Positions 43,398 to 51,695 of a stretch of 64,000 nucleotides of DNA are shown here, piece after piece. This stretch comes from Agrococcus beijingensis. Lineage in GTDB: Bacteria > Actinomycetota > Actinomycetes > Actinomycetales > Microbacteriaceae. Within the stretch, counting starts at the first letter, position 1; each line of letters opens with the position of its first letter. The notes beneath the pieces are model-generated. The model made no database searches. It saw only the letters and a program-made list of their open reading frames with translations, and was not told the DNA's origin. Where the stretch lies: assembly GCF_030758955.1 (NCBI RefSeq), contig NZ_CP132360.1, positions 2,039,812 through 2,103,811 on the forward strand, given 5' to 3'. Made by a program: the position numbers and the translations under genes.

Positions 43398-44150
43398 CAT
43401 CGTCAGCGCCACCGCCAGCGCGAACACGATGACGACGACGCGCAGCAGCCAGCTCGGCACGCGGCGCGAGAGCCAGCCGCCCGCGAGCCCGCCGATGAGC
43501 GAGCAGCCGAGCATGATCGCGACGATGCCCCAGTGCACCAGTGGCGAGAACGCCAGGATGATGGCGCCGGTGCCGTTGATGACGCCGGCCATGACGTTCT
43601 TCAGCGCGTTGTGGTGCTGCAGCGAGTCGTGGATCAGCAGGCCCAGCATCGCCAGCATCATCACGCCGATGCCGGCGCCGAAGTAGGAGCCGTAGACGCC
43701 GATCAGCACGAATGCCGCCTTCGCGCCCCAGCCGCCGGTGGAGCCGGTGTCGAAGGCGTCGTCGGCCGAGCGTCCGAGCCGCTTCGCGACCAGCGGCTGC
43801 GCGGCGAACAGCGCCGCCGCGGCCAGCACCAGCCAGGGCACGATCGCGGTGAAGGCGTCGGAGGGCGTGAGCAGCAGCGCGACCGCGCCCACCGCACCGC
43901 CGATCGCCGCGAACGGCGCGTTCGCCACGAAGCGACGACGCTGCCGGCGCAGCTCCTCGCGGTAGCTGACCGCGCCGCCGATGGTGCCCAGCAGCAGGCC
44001 GATCGACGACGTCATGTTGGCCGCCAGCGGGCTCATGCCGGCGGCCAGCATGGCCGGGAAGGTGATGAGCGTGCCGCCGCCGGCCGCCGCGTTGATCGCG
44101 CCTGCGCCGATGGCGGCAAGCCCGATCAGCAGGTAGCCGGAGAGCTCCAC
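43386..44150 (-). CDS. TauE/SafE family anion exporter
   Basis: This 254-residue membrane protein has about eight hydrophobic segments, with the family repeats GAGAINAAAGGGTLITFPAML near the N-terminus and YGSYFGAGIGVMMLAMLGLL in the second half. Relatives export sulfite or organosulfonates; the substrate here is unknown. The GTG at 44150 lies one base after the fprA-like stop, so the two genes are co-transcribed. Confidence 0.9.
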   Translation of the reverse strand: MELSGYLLIGLAAIGAGAINAAAGGGTLITFPAMLAAGMSPLAANMTSSIGLLLGTIGGAVSYREELRRQRRRFVANAPFAAIGGAVGAVALLLTPSDAFTAIVPWLVLAAAALFAAQPLVAKRLGRSADDAFDTGSTGGWGAKAAFVLIGVYGSYFGAGIGVMMLAMLGLLIHDSLQHHNALKNVMAGVINGTGAIILAFSPLVHWGIVAIMLGCSLIGGLAGGWLSRRVPSWLLRVVVIVFALAVALTMLLA

Positions 44151-44151
44151 C

Positions 44152-45504
44152 TCAGCGTTCGTCGCGCGAGATCGCGATCATCTCGTCGCGCGGCACGACC
44201 TTGATGCGCTCGCGGCCGTGCGGCTCGCCGAGGGCCTTCTCGTGGTCGTCGAGGCGGATCCAGCCGGCGATGTCGGTCCAGGCGACGCCGCGCTCGCGCA
44301 GCAGCGACGGCACCGCATCCGCGTCGTAGTCCTCCGGCTCCCACCAGGAGTGCTCGTCGCCGAGCAGCTGCTCGATGGTCTCCTTCGCGTCGGACTTCGT
44401 GTGGCCGATGAGGCCCACGGGACCGCGCTTGATCCAGCCGGTCGCATACATGCCGGGCATCGGCCGCGAGCCGTCGTGCACGCGGCCGGCGATGTTCGGC
44501 ACCACGCCGCGGCGCTCGTCGAACGGCACCTCCGGCAGCGGCGACGAGAAGTAGCCCACCGCGCGGTAGACGGCCTGCACGGGGATCTCGCGGAACTCGC
44601 CGGTGCGCTCCAGCCCGTCGGGCGTCGGGCGTGTGCGCTCGACCCGCAGCGCCTCGACCTTCCCGTCGCCCAGCACCGCGTCGGGCTTCGACCAGAAGTG
44701 CAGGTGCAGCCGGCGCGACGCCTGCCCCACCTCGCGCTGGCGCCACTGGTCGAGCACGCGCGAGATCACCAGGATCTGCTTGTTCTGCTTCTGGGTCTCC
44801 TCGTCGGGGTCGACGCCGAAGTCCTCGTCGTGCAGGATCATGTCGACGTCGCGCAGCTCGCCCAGCTCGCGCAGCTCGAGCGGGGTGAACTTCACGCCCA
44901 GCGGGCCTCGGCGGCCGATCACGTGCACGTCCGTGACGGGCGATGCCTCGAGGCCGGCGACGACGTTGGCGGGCACCTCGGTGGGCATGAGGTCGGCCGG
45001 GTGCTTCACCAGCATGCGGGCGACGTCGAGCGCGACGTTGCCGTTGCCGATGACCGCGATCTCCTTCGCCTCGAGCGGCCACTCGCGCGGCACGTCGGGG
45101 TGGCCGTCGAACCAGGAGACGAAGTCGGCGGCGCCGTAGGAGCCCGGCAGGTCGATGCCGGGGATGTCGAGCGGGGCGTCCTTCGTGGCGCCGGTCGCGA
45201 AGATCACGCCGTGGTAGAGCCGCTCGAGGTCGGCGAGCGCGATGTCGTGGCCGAAGCGCACGTTGCCGAACAGCCGCACGACGCCCGACTCGAGCACCTC
45301 CCGCAGCGCCGCGATGATGCCCTTGATGCGCGGGTGGTCGGGCGCGACGCCGTAGCGCACGAGCCCGTAGGGCGCGGGCAGCTGCTCGAACAGGTCGATG
45401 AGCACCTCGCGGCCCGACGTCGCGGCCGACTTCTTGAGGATGTCGGCGGCATAGATGCCGGCGGGGCCGGCGCCGACCACGGCGATGCGGAGCGGTGCGC
45501 TCAC
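44152..45504 (-). CDS. FprA-type ferredoxin/flavodoxin-NADP reductase
   Basis: This 450-residue FAD/NADP oxidoreductase resembles mycobacterial FprA and adrenodoxin reductase. Motifs are VVGAGPAGIYAADIL (FAD), APYGLVRYGVAPDHP, and VIGNGNVALDVARML (NADP), with GYFSSPLPEVPF and ATGWIKRGPVGLIGHTKSDA in the C-terminal half. It passes electrons from NADPH to ferredoxin. The start is GTG at 45504. It is the first of two genes with the TauE/SafE exporter. Confidence 0.93.
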   Translation of the reverse strand: MSAPLRIAVVGAGPAGIYAADILKKSAATSGREVLIDLFEQLPAPYGLVRYGVAPDHPRIKGIIAALREVLESGVVRLFGNVRFGHDIALADLERLYHGVIFATGATKDAPLDIPGIDLPGSYGAADFVSWFDGHPDVPREWPLEAKEIAVIGNGNVALDVARMLVKHPADLMPTEVPANVVAGLEASPVTDVHVIGRRGPLGVKFTPLELRELGELRDVDMILHDEDFGVDPDEETQKQNKQILVISRVLDQWRQREVGQASRRLHLHFWSKPDAVLGDGKVEALRVERTRPTPDGLERTGEFREIPVQAVYRAVGYFSSPLPEVPFDERRGVVPNIAGRVHDGSRPMPGMYATGWIKRGPVGLIGHTKSDAKETIEQLLGDEHSWWEPEDYDADAVPSLLRERGVAWTDIAGWIRLDDHEKALGEPHGRERIKVVPRDEMIAISRDER

Positions 45505-45553
45505 GGTTCTCCTTGCGATGCGAGGGCGGCGCGGCCGCCCGGTCCTGCGGATG

Positions 45554-46564
45554 TCAGCGGGTGCGCGAGACGACCTTCTCGGCGAAGGCCTCGAGCGCCT
45601 GGCGCACGGTGCCCGCCGGCAGCGGCTCGAGCGCGGCGAGCGCCTCGCGCTGCCAGCGCTCGGCCTCGGCCATCGTCTCGTCGACCACCGGGTGCTCGGC
45701 GAGCTCGGCGACCGCGGCCGCCAGGTCGGCGTCGGAGGTCGGGGCCTCGAGCCGCGCGAGCAGCGACCGCGCGGCGTGGTCGTCGCGGCGGCCGAGCAGC
45801 AGCACGGGCAGCGTCGCGACGCCGGCGCGCACGTCGTTGCCCTGGTCCTTGCCGGTCTGCGGGTCGGCCGAGAGGTCGATCACGTCGTCGACGAGCTGGA
45901 AGGCGACGCCGATGCGCTCGCCGAAGGCGCGCAGCGCCGTGCGGTGCGCAGCGTCGGCGCCGGCGACGAGCGCGCCGCACTCGGCGGCCGCGGCGATCAG
46001 CGAGCCGGTCTTGTCGGCGAGCACCTGCAGGTAGTGCTCGACCGGGTCGGCGTCGCCAGGGCCGAGCGTCTCGTGCAACTGGCCGAGGCAGAGCCGCTCG
46101 AAGGTGCGCGCCTGCAGCTCGGCGACCTCGGCGCCCAGCGGCGCGGCGATGCGGCCGGCCCGGGCGAAGAGCAGGTCGCCGGCCAGGATCGCCACGGAGT
46201 TGCTCCAGGCGACGTGCGCCGAGGGCACCCCGCGTCGGGTCTCCGCCTCGTCCATGACGTCGTCGTGGTAGAGGCTCGCGACGTGCGTGATCTCCACCAG
46301 CTCGGCAGCCGAGAGCACGTCATCGCTGATGCCGTCGCCGAGGTGCGCGGTGAGCAGCAGCAGCAGCGGTCGTGCCCGCTTGCCGCCGGCCTCGAGCAGG
46401 TAGCGCGTCACCGCATCCGCCACCGGGTCGGCGATCTGCAGGTGCGCGCCGAGCCGCTGCTCGACGACCTCGAGCCCCTGCTCGACGGCGTCGATCATGC
46501 GCGCAGCAGCGGGCGGTGCGAAGCGCGGCCCCCGAAGACCGAAGGTCTCGGCGATGGTGGCCAT
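45554..46564 (-). CDS. Polyprenyl diphosphate synthase (menaquinone side chain)
   Basis: This 336-residue trans-isoprenyl diphosphate synthase has both aspartate-rich motifs, LYHDDVMDEAETRRG and QLVDDVIDLS, and the GGKRARP substrate-binding loop. It makes the long prenyl chain for menaquinone. I chose the ATG at 46564 because it overlaps the menG stop by one base and starts the known domain; the longer frame upstream is shadow. Operon order is menG then this gene, as in many actinobacteria. Confidence 0.94.
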   Translation of the reverse strand: MATIAETFGLRGPRFAPPAAARMIDAVEQGLEVVEQRLGAHLQIADPVADAVTRYLLEAGGKRARPLLLLLTAHLGDGISDDVLSAAELVEITHVASLYHDDVMDEAETRRGVPSAHVAWSNSVAILAGDLLFARAGRIAAPLGAEVAELQARTFERLCLGQLHETLGPGDADPVEHYLQVLADKTGSLIAAAAECGALVAGADAAHRTALRAFGERIGVAFQLVDDVIDLSADPQTGKDQGNDVRAGVATLPVLLLGRRDDHAARSLLARLEAPTSDADLAAAVAELAEHPVVDETMAEAERWQREALAALEPLPAGTVRQALEAFAEKVVSRTR

Positions 46565-47316
46565 CAGGCGTCCTGCTCCCCCGCATCGGCGTGCTTCGCG
46601 AGGCGCAGGGCGCCCGTCTGCTCGCTGGGCTTGCGACCGCGGTGCAGGGCGACCACGCCCATCGTCAGGTTGCGGTGGGCGACGCGCGTGAAGCCGGCGC
46701 CGCGGATCCACTGCGAGAGCGCCTGCTGGTCGGGCCACGAGCGGATCGACTCGACCAGGTAGCGGTAGGCCTCGGGGTTGCTGCTGGCGAGCTTGGCCAT
46801 GCCGGGCAGCATCGTGCCCAGGTAGAGCTCGTAGCCCTTGCGCACGACGTTGACGGGCGGCTGCGAGAACTCGCAGATGACGAGGCGCCCCTGCGGCTTC
46901 AGCACTCGGTAGAACTCGCTGAGCGCGGCGCGCGGATGCTGCACGTTGCGCAGCCCGAACGAGATCGTGACCGCGTCGAACAGGTCGTCGTCGAACGGCA
47001 GCTCCTCGGCGGAGCCGTGCACGAACTCGATGTCGGGGTGCCGCTCGCGGCCCACCTCGAGCATGCCCTGGCTGATGTCGAGCGCGGTCACGAGCGCGCC
47101 CGCCTTCGCCATCGGCGCGGCGGAGGCGCCGGTGCCCGCGGCGACGTCGAGGATCCGCTCGCCCGGCTGCGGCCGCACGGCGCGCTGCATGTGGATGCGC
47201 CAGAGCTTGTCGTTGCCGCCCGAGAGCAGCGAGTTCAGCAGGTCGTAGCGCTTGGCGGTCGCGTCGAACATGCCCGCGACCTCTTCCGGGTCCTTCTGCA
47301 TGTCTGCTCGGCTCAC
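46564..47316 (-). CDS. menG: Demethylmenaquinone methyltransferase
   Basis: This 250-residue SAM-dependent methyltransferase carries out the last menaquinone step. It has the UbiE/MenG start KDPEEVAGMFDATAKRYDLLN, motif I LDVAAGTGASAAPMAKAGA, and SFGLRNVQHPRAALSEFYRVLKPQGRLVICEFS. The start could be the ATG at 47325 or the GTG at 47316. I prefer GTG because it gives the usual actinobacterial N-terminus SRAD and has AGGATGG upstream. It is divergent from menF. Confidence 0.94.
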   Translation of the reverse strand: MSRADMQKDPEEVAGMFDATAKRYDLLNSLLSGGNDKLWRIHMQRAVRPQPGERILDVAAGTGASAAPMAKAGALVTALDISQGMLEVGRERHPDIEFVHGSAEELPFDDDLFDAVTISFGLRNVQHPRAALSEFYRVLKPQGRLVICEFSQPPVNVVRKGYELYLGTMLPGMAKLASSNPEAYRYLVESIRSWPDQQALSQWIRGAGFTRVAHRNLTMGVVALHRGRKPSEQTGALRLAKHADAGEQDA

Positions 47317-47393
47317 ACAGCCCATCCTAGGCGAGCCGGCTCGCGCCTCCCTCGGCCTCCGCTCAGGTCGCGCGGCGGCGTAGGGTGGCAGGC

Positions 47394-48605
47394 ATGCCAG
47401 GCCTTCGGGTGCGCACCAAGCGCGCGGAGCCCGGACGCCTGCTGGAGCACGCAGACCCGCGCGCCCCCCTCGCGATCCGGCGCGGCGCCGACGGCATCGT
47501 CGGCCGGGGCGTGGCCATGCGGCTCGAGTTCCACGGCCCCCACCGCTTCACCGATGCGGCGGATGCGTGGCGTGCGATCGCGCGCGACGCGCACGTCGAC
47601 GACGCGGTCGCCGTGCCCGGGACGGGCCTCGTCGCGTTCGGCGCGTTCGCCTTCGCCGACGACTCGGCCGCGACCAGCGTGCTGATCGTGCCGAAGATGG
47701 TGGTGGGACGCCGCGGCGACGACGAGTGGGTCACGTGGATCGGCGACGAGGGCCGCCTGCACCCGACCGCGATCGACGAGGTGCGCGTCGAGCTGACCGA
47801 CGGCGCGATCGACGGCGAGCGATACCGGGCGATCGTGCGCGAGGCGACCGAGCGCATCCGCGCCGGTGATGCCGAGAAGATCGTCGTGGCGCGCGACCGG
47901 ATCGGCGAGCTGCCGTCCGACGGCGACGTGCGCTCGGTGGCGGTCGGCCTCGTGCAGCGCTACCCGGATGCCGTGACGTATGCGGTCGACGGCGTGATCG
48001 GCGCGAGCCCGGAGACCCTGGTCGCCGCCGACCGCGGCCACTTCTTCTCGCGCGTGCTCGCCGGCACCGCCTCGCGCGGTGCCACGCCGGCGCGCGACGC
48101 CGAGATCGCCGAGGCGCTCGCCTCGGGCGACAAGGACCTGCGCGAGCACCGCTTCGCCGCCGACTCGGCGATGGAGGTGCTGCGCGAGCTGGCGCCGGAC
48201 GCGCGGGCGTCGGAGCCGTTCCCGCTGCGCCTGCCCAACCTCTGGCACCTGGCGACCGACATCACCGGCACGCTCGAGCAGCACCGCTCGACGCTCGACG
48301 TGCTCGCCCGCCTGCACCCGACGGCGGCGGTGGCGGGCACGCCGCGGGCGGCGTCGCTGGCGATCATCGGCGAGCTCGAGGGCATCGACCGCGGCCGCTA
48401 CGCCGGGCCGGTCGGCTGGATCGACGGCGATGGCGGCGGCGAGTGGGTGATCGCGCTGCGCGGCGCCGAGATCGCCGCCGACGGGCAGATCCGGGCGTTC
48501 GCGGGCGCCGGCATCGTCGCGGGCTCCGACCCGGCGGCGGAGCTCGCGGAGACCGCCGTGAAGCTGCGCCCCATCACCGACGCGCTGGCCGACCCGCTGC
48601 CGTAG
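47394..48605 (+). CDS. menF: Isochorismate synthase
   Basis: This enzyme of about 403 residues converts chorismate to isochorismate, the first committed step to menaquinone. The chorismate-binding core is intact: [56 protein letters not shown] and the C-terminal GAGIVAGSDPAAELAET. The ATG at 47394 starts the natural reading; a GTG three codons earlier is in frame. It is divergent from menG, so the two may share regulation. Confidence 0.93.
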   Translation: MPGLRVRTKRAEPGRLLEHADPRAPLAIRRGADGIVGRGVAMRLEFHGPHRFTDAADAWRAIARDAHVDDAVAVPGTGLVAFGAFAFADDSAATSVLIVPKMVVGRRGDDEWVTWIGDEGRLHPTAIDEVRVELTDGAIDGERYRAIVREATERIRAGDAEKIVVARDRIGELPSDGDVRSVAVGLVQRYPDAVTYAVDGVIGASPETLVAADRGHFFSRVLAGTASRGATPARDAEIAEALASGDKDLREHRFAADSAMEVLRELAPDARASEPFPLRLPNLWHLATDITGTLEQHRSTLDVLARLHPTAAVAGTPRAASLAIIGELEGIDRGRYAGPVGWIDGDGGGEWVIALRGAEIAADGQIRAFAGAGIVAGSDPAAELAETAVKLRPITDALADPLP

Positions 48606-48633
48606 CGGGGCGCGAGCGCGAGCGCGAGAGCAG

Positions 48634-49575
48634 CTACTCCTTCGCGGCCTTCGCCTTCTTCTTGTCCTTCTTGGCCCGCTTCTCCTTGGCCTTCGCCTTC
48701 TCCTTGGCCTCGGCCTCCGCGTCCTCGGGCTGCGGCACGCCGCCCAGGGCGATCAGCTTCGCGCGCTCGACGGCGACGTCGAAGTCGGCCTCCGGCCACT
48801 GCGGGTCGATCGCCTCGAGCGCCTCGACCAGCAGCTCCTGCACCGCCAGCCGCGCGAACCACTTGCGGTCGGCGGGCACCACGTGCCAGGGAGCCGCAGC
48901 GCGGGCGGTGCGGTTGATGGCGATCTGGTACGCCTCCATGTAGTCGGGGAAGCGGGTGCGCTCCTCGACGTCGTTGGGGTTGTACTTCCAGTGCTTGTCG
49001 GGGCGGTCGAGCCGCTCGAGCAGCCGTGCGCCCTGCTCCTCGAACGAGACGTGCAGCATCACCTTGATCACGGTGATGCCCCGCTCGCTGAGCCCGCGCT
49101 CGAACTCGACGATCTTGCCGTAGCGCTCCTGGATCACGTCGGGCTCCGAGAACCCGCGCACGCGGTGGATCAGCACGTCCTCGTAGTGCGAGCGGTCGAA
49201 GACGGCGATCTGACCCGGCTCGGGCAGCGCCGGCTCGAAGCGCCACAGGAAGTCGTGCCGCTTCTCGGCATCCGAGGGCGCCTTGAACGAGGTGATCCTC
49301 ACCCCCTGCGGGTCGACCTGGCCGAGCACGTGGCGCATGATGCCGCCCTTGCCGGAGGTGTCCATGCCCTGCACGACGAGCAGCACCGAGCGCTCCTCGC
49401 CGGCCTTGCTGGCGGCGAACAGGCGCTCCTGGAGCTGCGAGAGGTGGCCGGCACCGGCGGCGAGCGCCTCGACGCCGGCGAGCTTGTCGCCCTCGAACCC
49501 GGGCGTGGATCGCGGATCCACCTGGTCGAGGCGGACGGAGCGGGTGATGCGCAGCGCATCGGTGATGGCGGTCAT
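48634..49575 (-). CDS. Polyphosphate kinase 2 family protein with lysine-rich tail
   Basis: This 313-residue PPK2 enzyme moves phosphate between polyphosphate and nucleotides. Its Walker A is QGMDTSGKGG, the lid and Walker B regions are FDRSHYEDVLIHRV and DRKWFARLAVQELL, and KHWKYNPNDVEERTRFPDYMEAY is typical of the family. The last 35 residues are a low-complexity Lys/Ala/Glu tail (AKAKEKRAKKDKKKAKAAKE), possibly binding polyphosphate or nucleic acid. It converges with menF. Confidence 0.93.
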   Translation of the reverse strand: MTAITDALRITRSVRLDQVDPRSTPGFEGDKLAGVEALAAGAGHLSQLQERLFAASKAGEERSVLLVVQGMDTSGKGGIMRHVLGQVDPQGVRITSFKAPSDAEKRHDFLWRFEPALPEPGQIAVFDRSHYEDVLIHRVRGFSEPDVIQERYGKIVEFERGLSERGITVIKVMLHVSFEEQGARLLERLDRPDKHWKYNPNDVEERTRFPDYMEAYQIAINRTARAAAPWHVVPADRKWFARLAVQELLVEALEAIDPQWPEADFDVAVERAKLIALGGVPQPEDAEAEAKEKAKAKEKRAKKDKKKAKAAKE

Positions 49576-49614
49576 GCGCTGACACTAGTGGTCAGCGCCG
49601 GGGCGAAGCCCCGA

Positions 49615-50814
49615 TCAGCGCCCCGGCAGCTTCGGCGCGGGCGGGGGCGTCTCCTTGGTGCGCGGCCGCATGCCCGGAGAGACGGCGCGCCCCAGCCGCG
49701 GCGGCGGCAGCGGATCGATCTTGTTCGACATCAGCTTCGAGACCCAGGCGAGCTTCGGGTCGGGGTCGACGAGCAGCGTCTTCACCGCGAGCGTCGCCGG
49801 CAGCGCCATGAGCGCGCCGATCGGGCCGAGCGCGAACGCCCACACCAGCAGCGACAGGAACGAGGTCGCCGGCGTGACGCCCACCGCGTCGCCGGCCACC
49901 TTCGGCTGGATCAGCGACTGCATCACGAAGTTGATGACGCTGAAGAGGATCGCCGTCAGCAGCGCGTTCACCGGGCCGTTGGCGAGCAGCGCCATGAGCG
50001 TCGGCGGCACCACGCCGATCACGAAGCCGATGTTGGGGATGTAGTTGGTCACGAAGGCGAACACGGCCCACACCAGGGCGAGGGGCACGCCGAGAGCCGT
50101 CAGGGCGACGAGGTCGAGGGCCGAGACGATCAGGCCGAACAGGGTCGTGACCACCCAGTAGCGCTGCACCCCGGCGGCGAAGCGGTCGACGCCGCGCACG
50201 ATGCCGGGGTTCGTGATCGCGATGCGCTGCATGCGCTCGGGCAGGTACATCGAATCCCAGGCGAGGAAGAAGACCACCACGAACAGGGTCGCGAGGAAGG
50301 CGAGCACGACGCCGGCGTCAGAGGCGATCGCCCCGATGGCGCTGGCGATCGCGCTCGGGCTGAAGGCGTTCTGCAGCTGCTGCAGCGCCTCGTCCTGCGA
50401 GACGCCGAGGCTCTCGAGCCATACGAGCGTCTGCTGGTAGAGCGCGTTGAACTCGGCCGAGTAGCCGGGCAGCTCGGCGACGAGCGACTGCACCGACCAG
50501 TAGATCGACCAGAAGAGGGCGACGAGGAAGGCGTAGACCGTCAGCAGCAACGCGAGCGCGGCGACGATGCGCGGGGCGCCGGCGCGCAGCAGCGCCTGCT
50601 GCAGCGGCATCACCGCGAGCACCAGGTTGAAGCCCAGGAAGATCGGCGCGACGAACGAGGCGACCTGGTTCACGAGGATCAGCGACGCGATCACGGCGAT
50701 CACCGACAGCAGGATGATGAGGGTGCGCGGCAGCGCCCAGCGCGGCTGGGCCGGCTCGTGCACGTGCTCGACAGCGGGCAGCTCGGCCTTGCGGCGCTGC
50801 CACGGCCAGCGCAT
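49615..50814 (-). CDS. AI-2E family (TqsA/PerM-like) transporter
   Basis: This 399-residue membrane protein has the AI-2E transporter pattern. Two paired N-terminal segments (TLIILLSVIAVIASLIL, FVAPIFLGFNLVLAVMPL) are followed by a soluble helical insertion (about 115-175). The conserved TNYIPNIGFVIGVVPP and IQPKVAGDAVGVTPATSFLSLLVW come next, then a Pro-rich cytoplasmic tail. Substrate assignments in this family (autoinducer-2, ions) are uncertain. Its start shares one base with the SDR stop. Confidence 0.9.
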   Translation of the reverse strand: MRWPWQRRKAELPAVEHVHEPAQPRWALPRTLIILLSVIAVIASLILVNQVASFVAPIFLGFNLVLAVMPLQQALLRAGAPRIVAALALLLTVYAFLVALFWSIYWSVQSLVAELPGYSAEFNALYQQTLVWLESLGVSQDEALQQLQNAFSPSAIASAIGAIASDAGVVLAFLATLFVVVFFLAWDSMYLPERMQRIAITNPGIVRGVDRFAAGVQRYWVVTTLFGLIVSALDLVALTALGVPLALVWAVFAFVTNYIPNIGFVIGVVPPTLMALLANGPVNALLTAILFSVINFVMQSLIQPKVAGDAVGVTPATSFLSLLVWAFALGPIGALMALPATLAVKTLLVDPDPKLAWVSKLMSNKIDPLPPPRLGRAVSPGMRPRTKETPPPAPKLPGR

Positions 50815-51695
50815 CAGCGGCCCGCCTCGTCGACGCGGGCGGGCGAGACGGCACCGGTGCGGCCCGTGAAGCCCTCCATGCCCTCGTTGACGCCCAACGC
50901 ATCCGCCACCCAGTCGGCCACTCGCACCGGCAGCACCTTGATGGCCGGCACCAGTCGCACGAGCGGCGGCAGCGCGAGCAGCGTGCGGCGGGAGTCGATC
51001 GCGCCGAGGATCTGCGTCGCGACGGTCGCCTGCGACAGGATCGGCAGCAGTGATGGGGCCTTGGTGGTGACGCCGGCGAACATGCCGGTGTCGATGTAGA
51101 ACGGCGCCACCGTGAGCGTCGTGATCGGCGACCGCTCCTTGCGCAGCTCGGCCCGCAGCGACTCCATGAAGCCGACGGCCGCGAACTTGCTGGCGGCGTA
51201 GTCGGTCTGGCCGGCGACGCCGATGAAGCCCGCCGCGCTGGCGACGGTGACGATGCGGCCGCGGCCGGCGTCGCGCATCGCGGGCAGCAGGGCTCGCGTG
51301 ACGAGGATCGGCGCGATCGCGTTGACCCGCATGGTGAGCTCGATCTGCGCGGTGCTCAGCTGCGTGAGCGGCCTGCCCGAGACGACGCCCGCGTTGTTCA
51401 CGAGCACGTCGACCGGACCGAGCATGAGCGTCTCGGCGGCGGCCAGCTCGATCGCGTCGGCATCGGCGAGGTCGACGACGACCACGGTGGCGCGGCCACC
51501 GGTGGCGTGCACCTCGGTCGCGACCGCGCGCGCTGCGGCCTCGTCGCTATCCCACAGCATCACGCGCGCGCCCTTGCGGGCCGCGCCGAGCGCGACCAGG
51601 CGGCCGATGCCGCTGGCGCCGCCGGTGATGACGATCGTCGATCCGGCGTGCAGCATCGAGGCGGCCTCGCCCGAGCGATCAGAGCTGCTGCGCAT
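50814..51695 (-). CDS. Short-chain dehydrogenase/reductase
   Basis: This 293-residue SDR has the cofactor motif TGGASGIGRLVALGA, NNAG at about residue 98, the catalytic Ser in VASAAGFIG, and YAASK. The substrate cannot be predicted. The ATG at 51695 has AAGGAG upstream and lies inside the end of menD (17-base overlap), so expression is tied to the men operon. The C-terminal part (about 245-293) has a hydrophobic stretch that may touch the membrane. Confidence 0.9.
   Translation of the reverse strand: MRSSSDRSGEAASMLHAGSTIVITGGASGIGRLVALGAARKGARVMLWDSDEAAARAVATEVHATGGRATVVVVDLADADAIELAAAETLMLGPVDVLVNNAGVVSGRPLTQLSTAQIELTMRVNAIAPILVTRALLPAMRDAGRGRIVTVASAAGFIGVAGQTDYAASKFAAVGFMESLRAELRKERSPITTLTVAPFYIDTGMFAGVTTKAPSLLPILSQATVATQILGAIDSRRTLLALPPLVRLVPAIKVLPVRVADWVADALGVNEGMEGFTGRTGAVSPARVDEAGR

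Noticed and set aside
42029..43432. 467-codon frame antiphase to cardiolipin synthase, and similar long frames across 44-61 kb
   Set aside because: These are high-GC shadow frames, rich in Arg/Pro/Ala and lacking motifs; the real genes in other frames have complete catalytic motifs.
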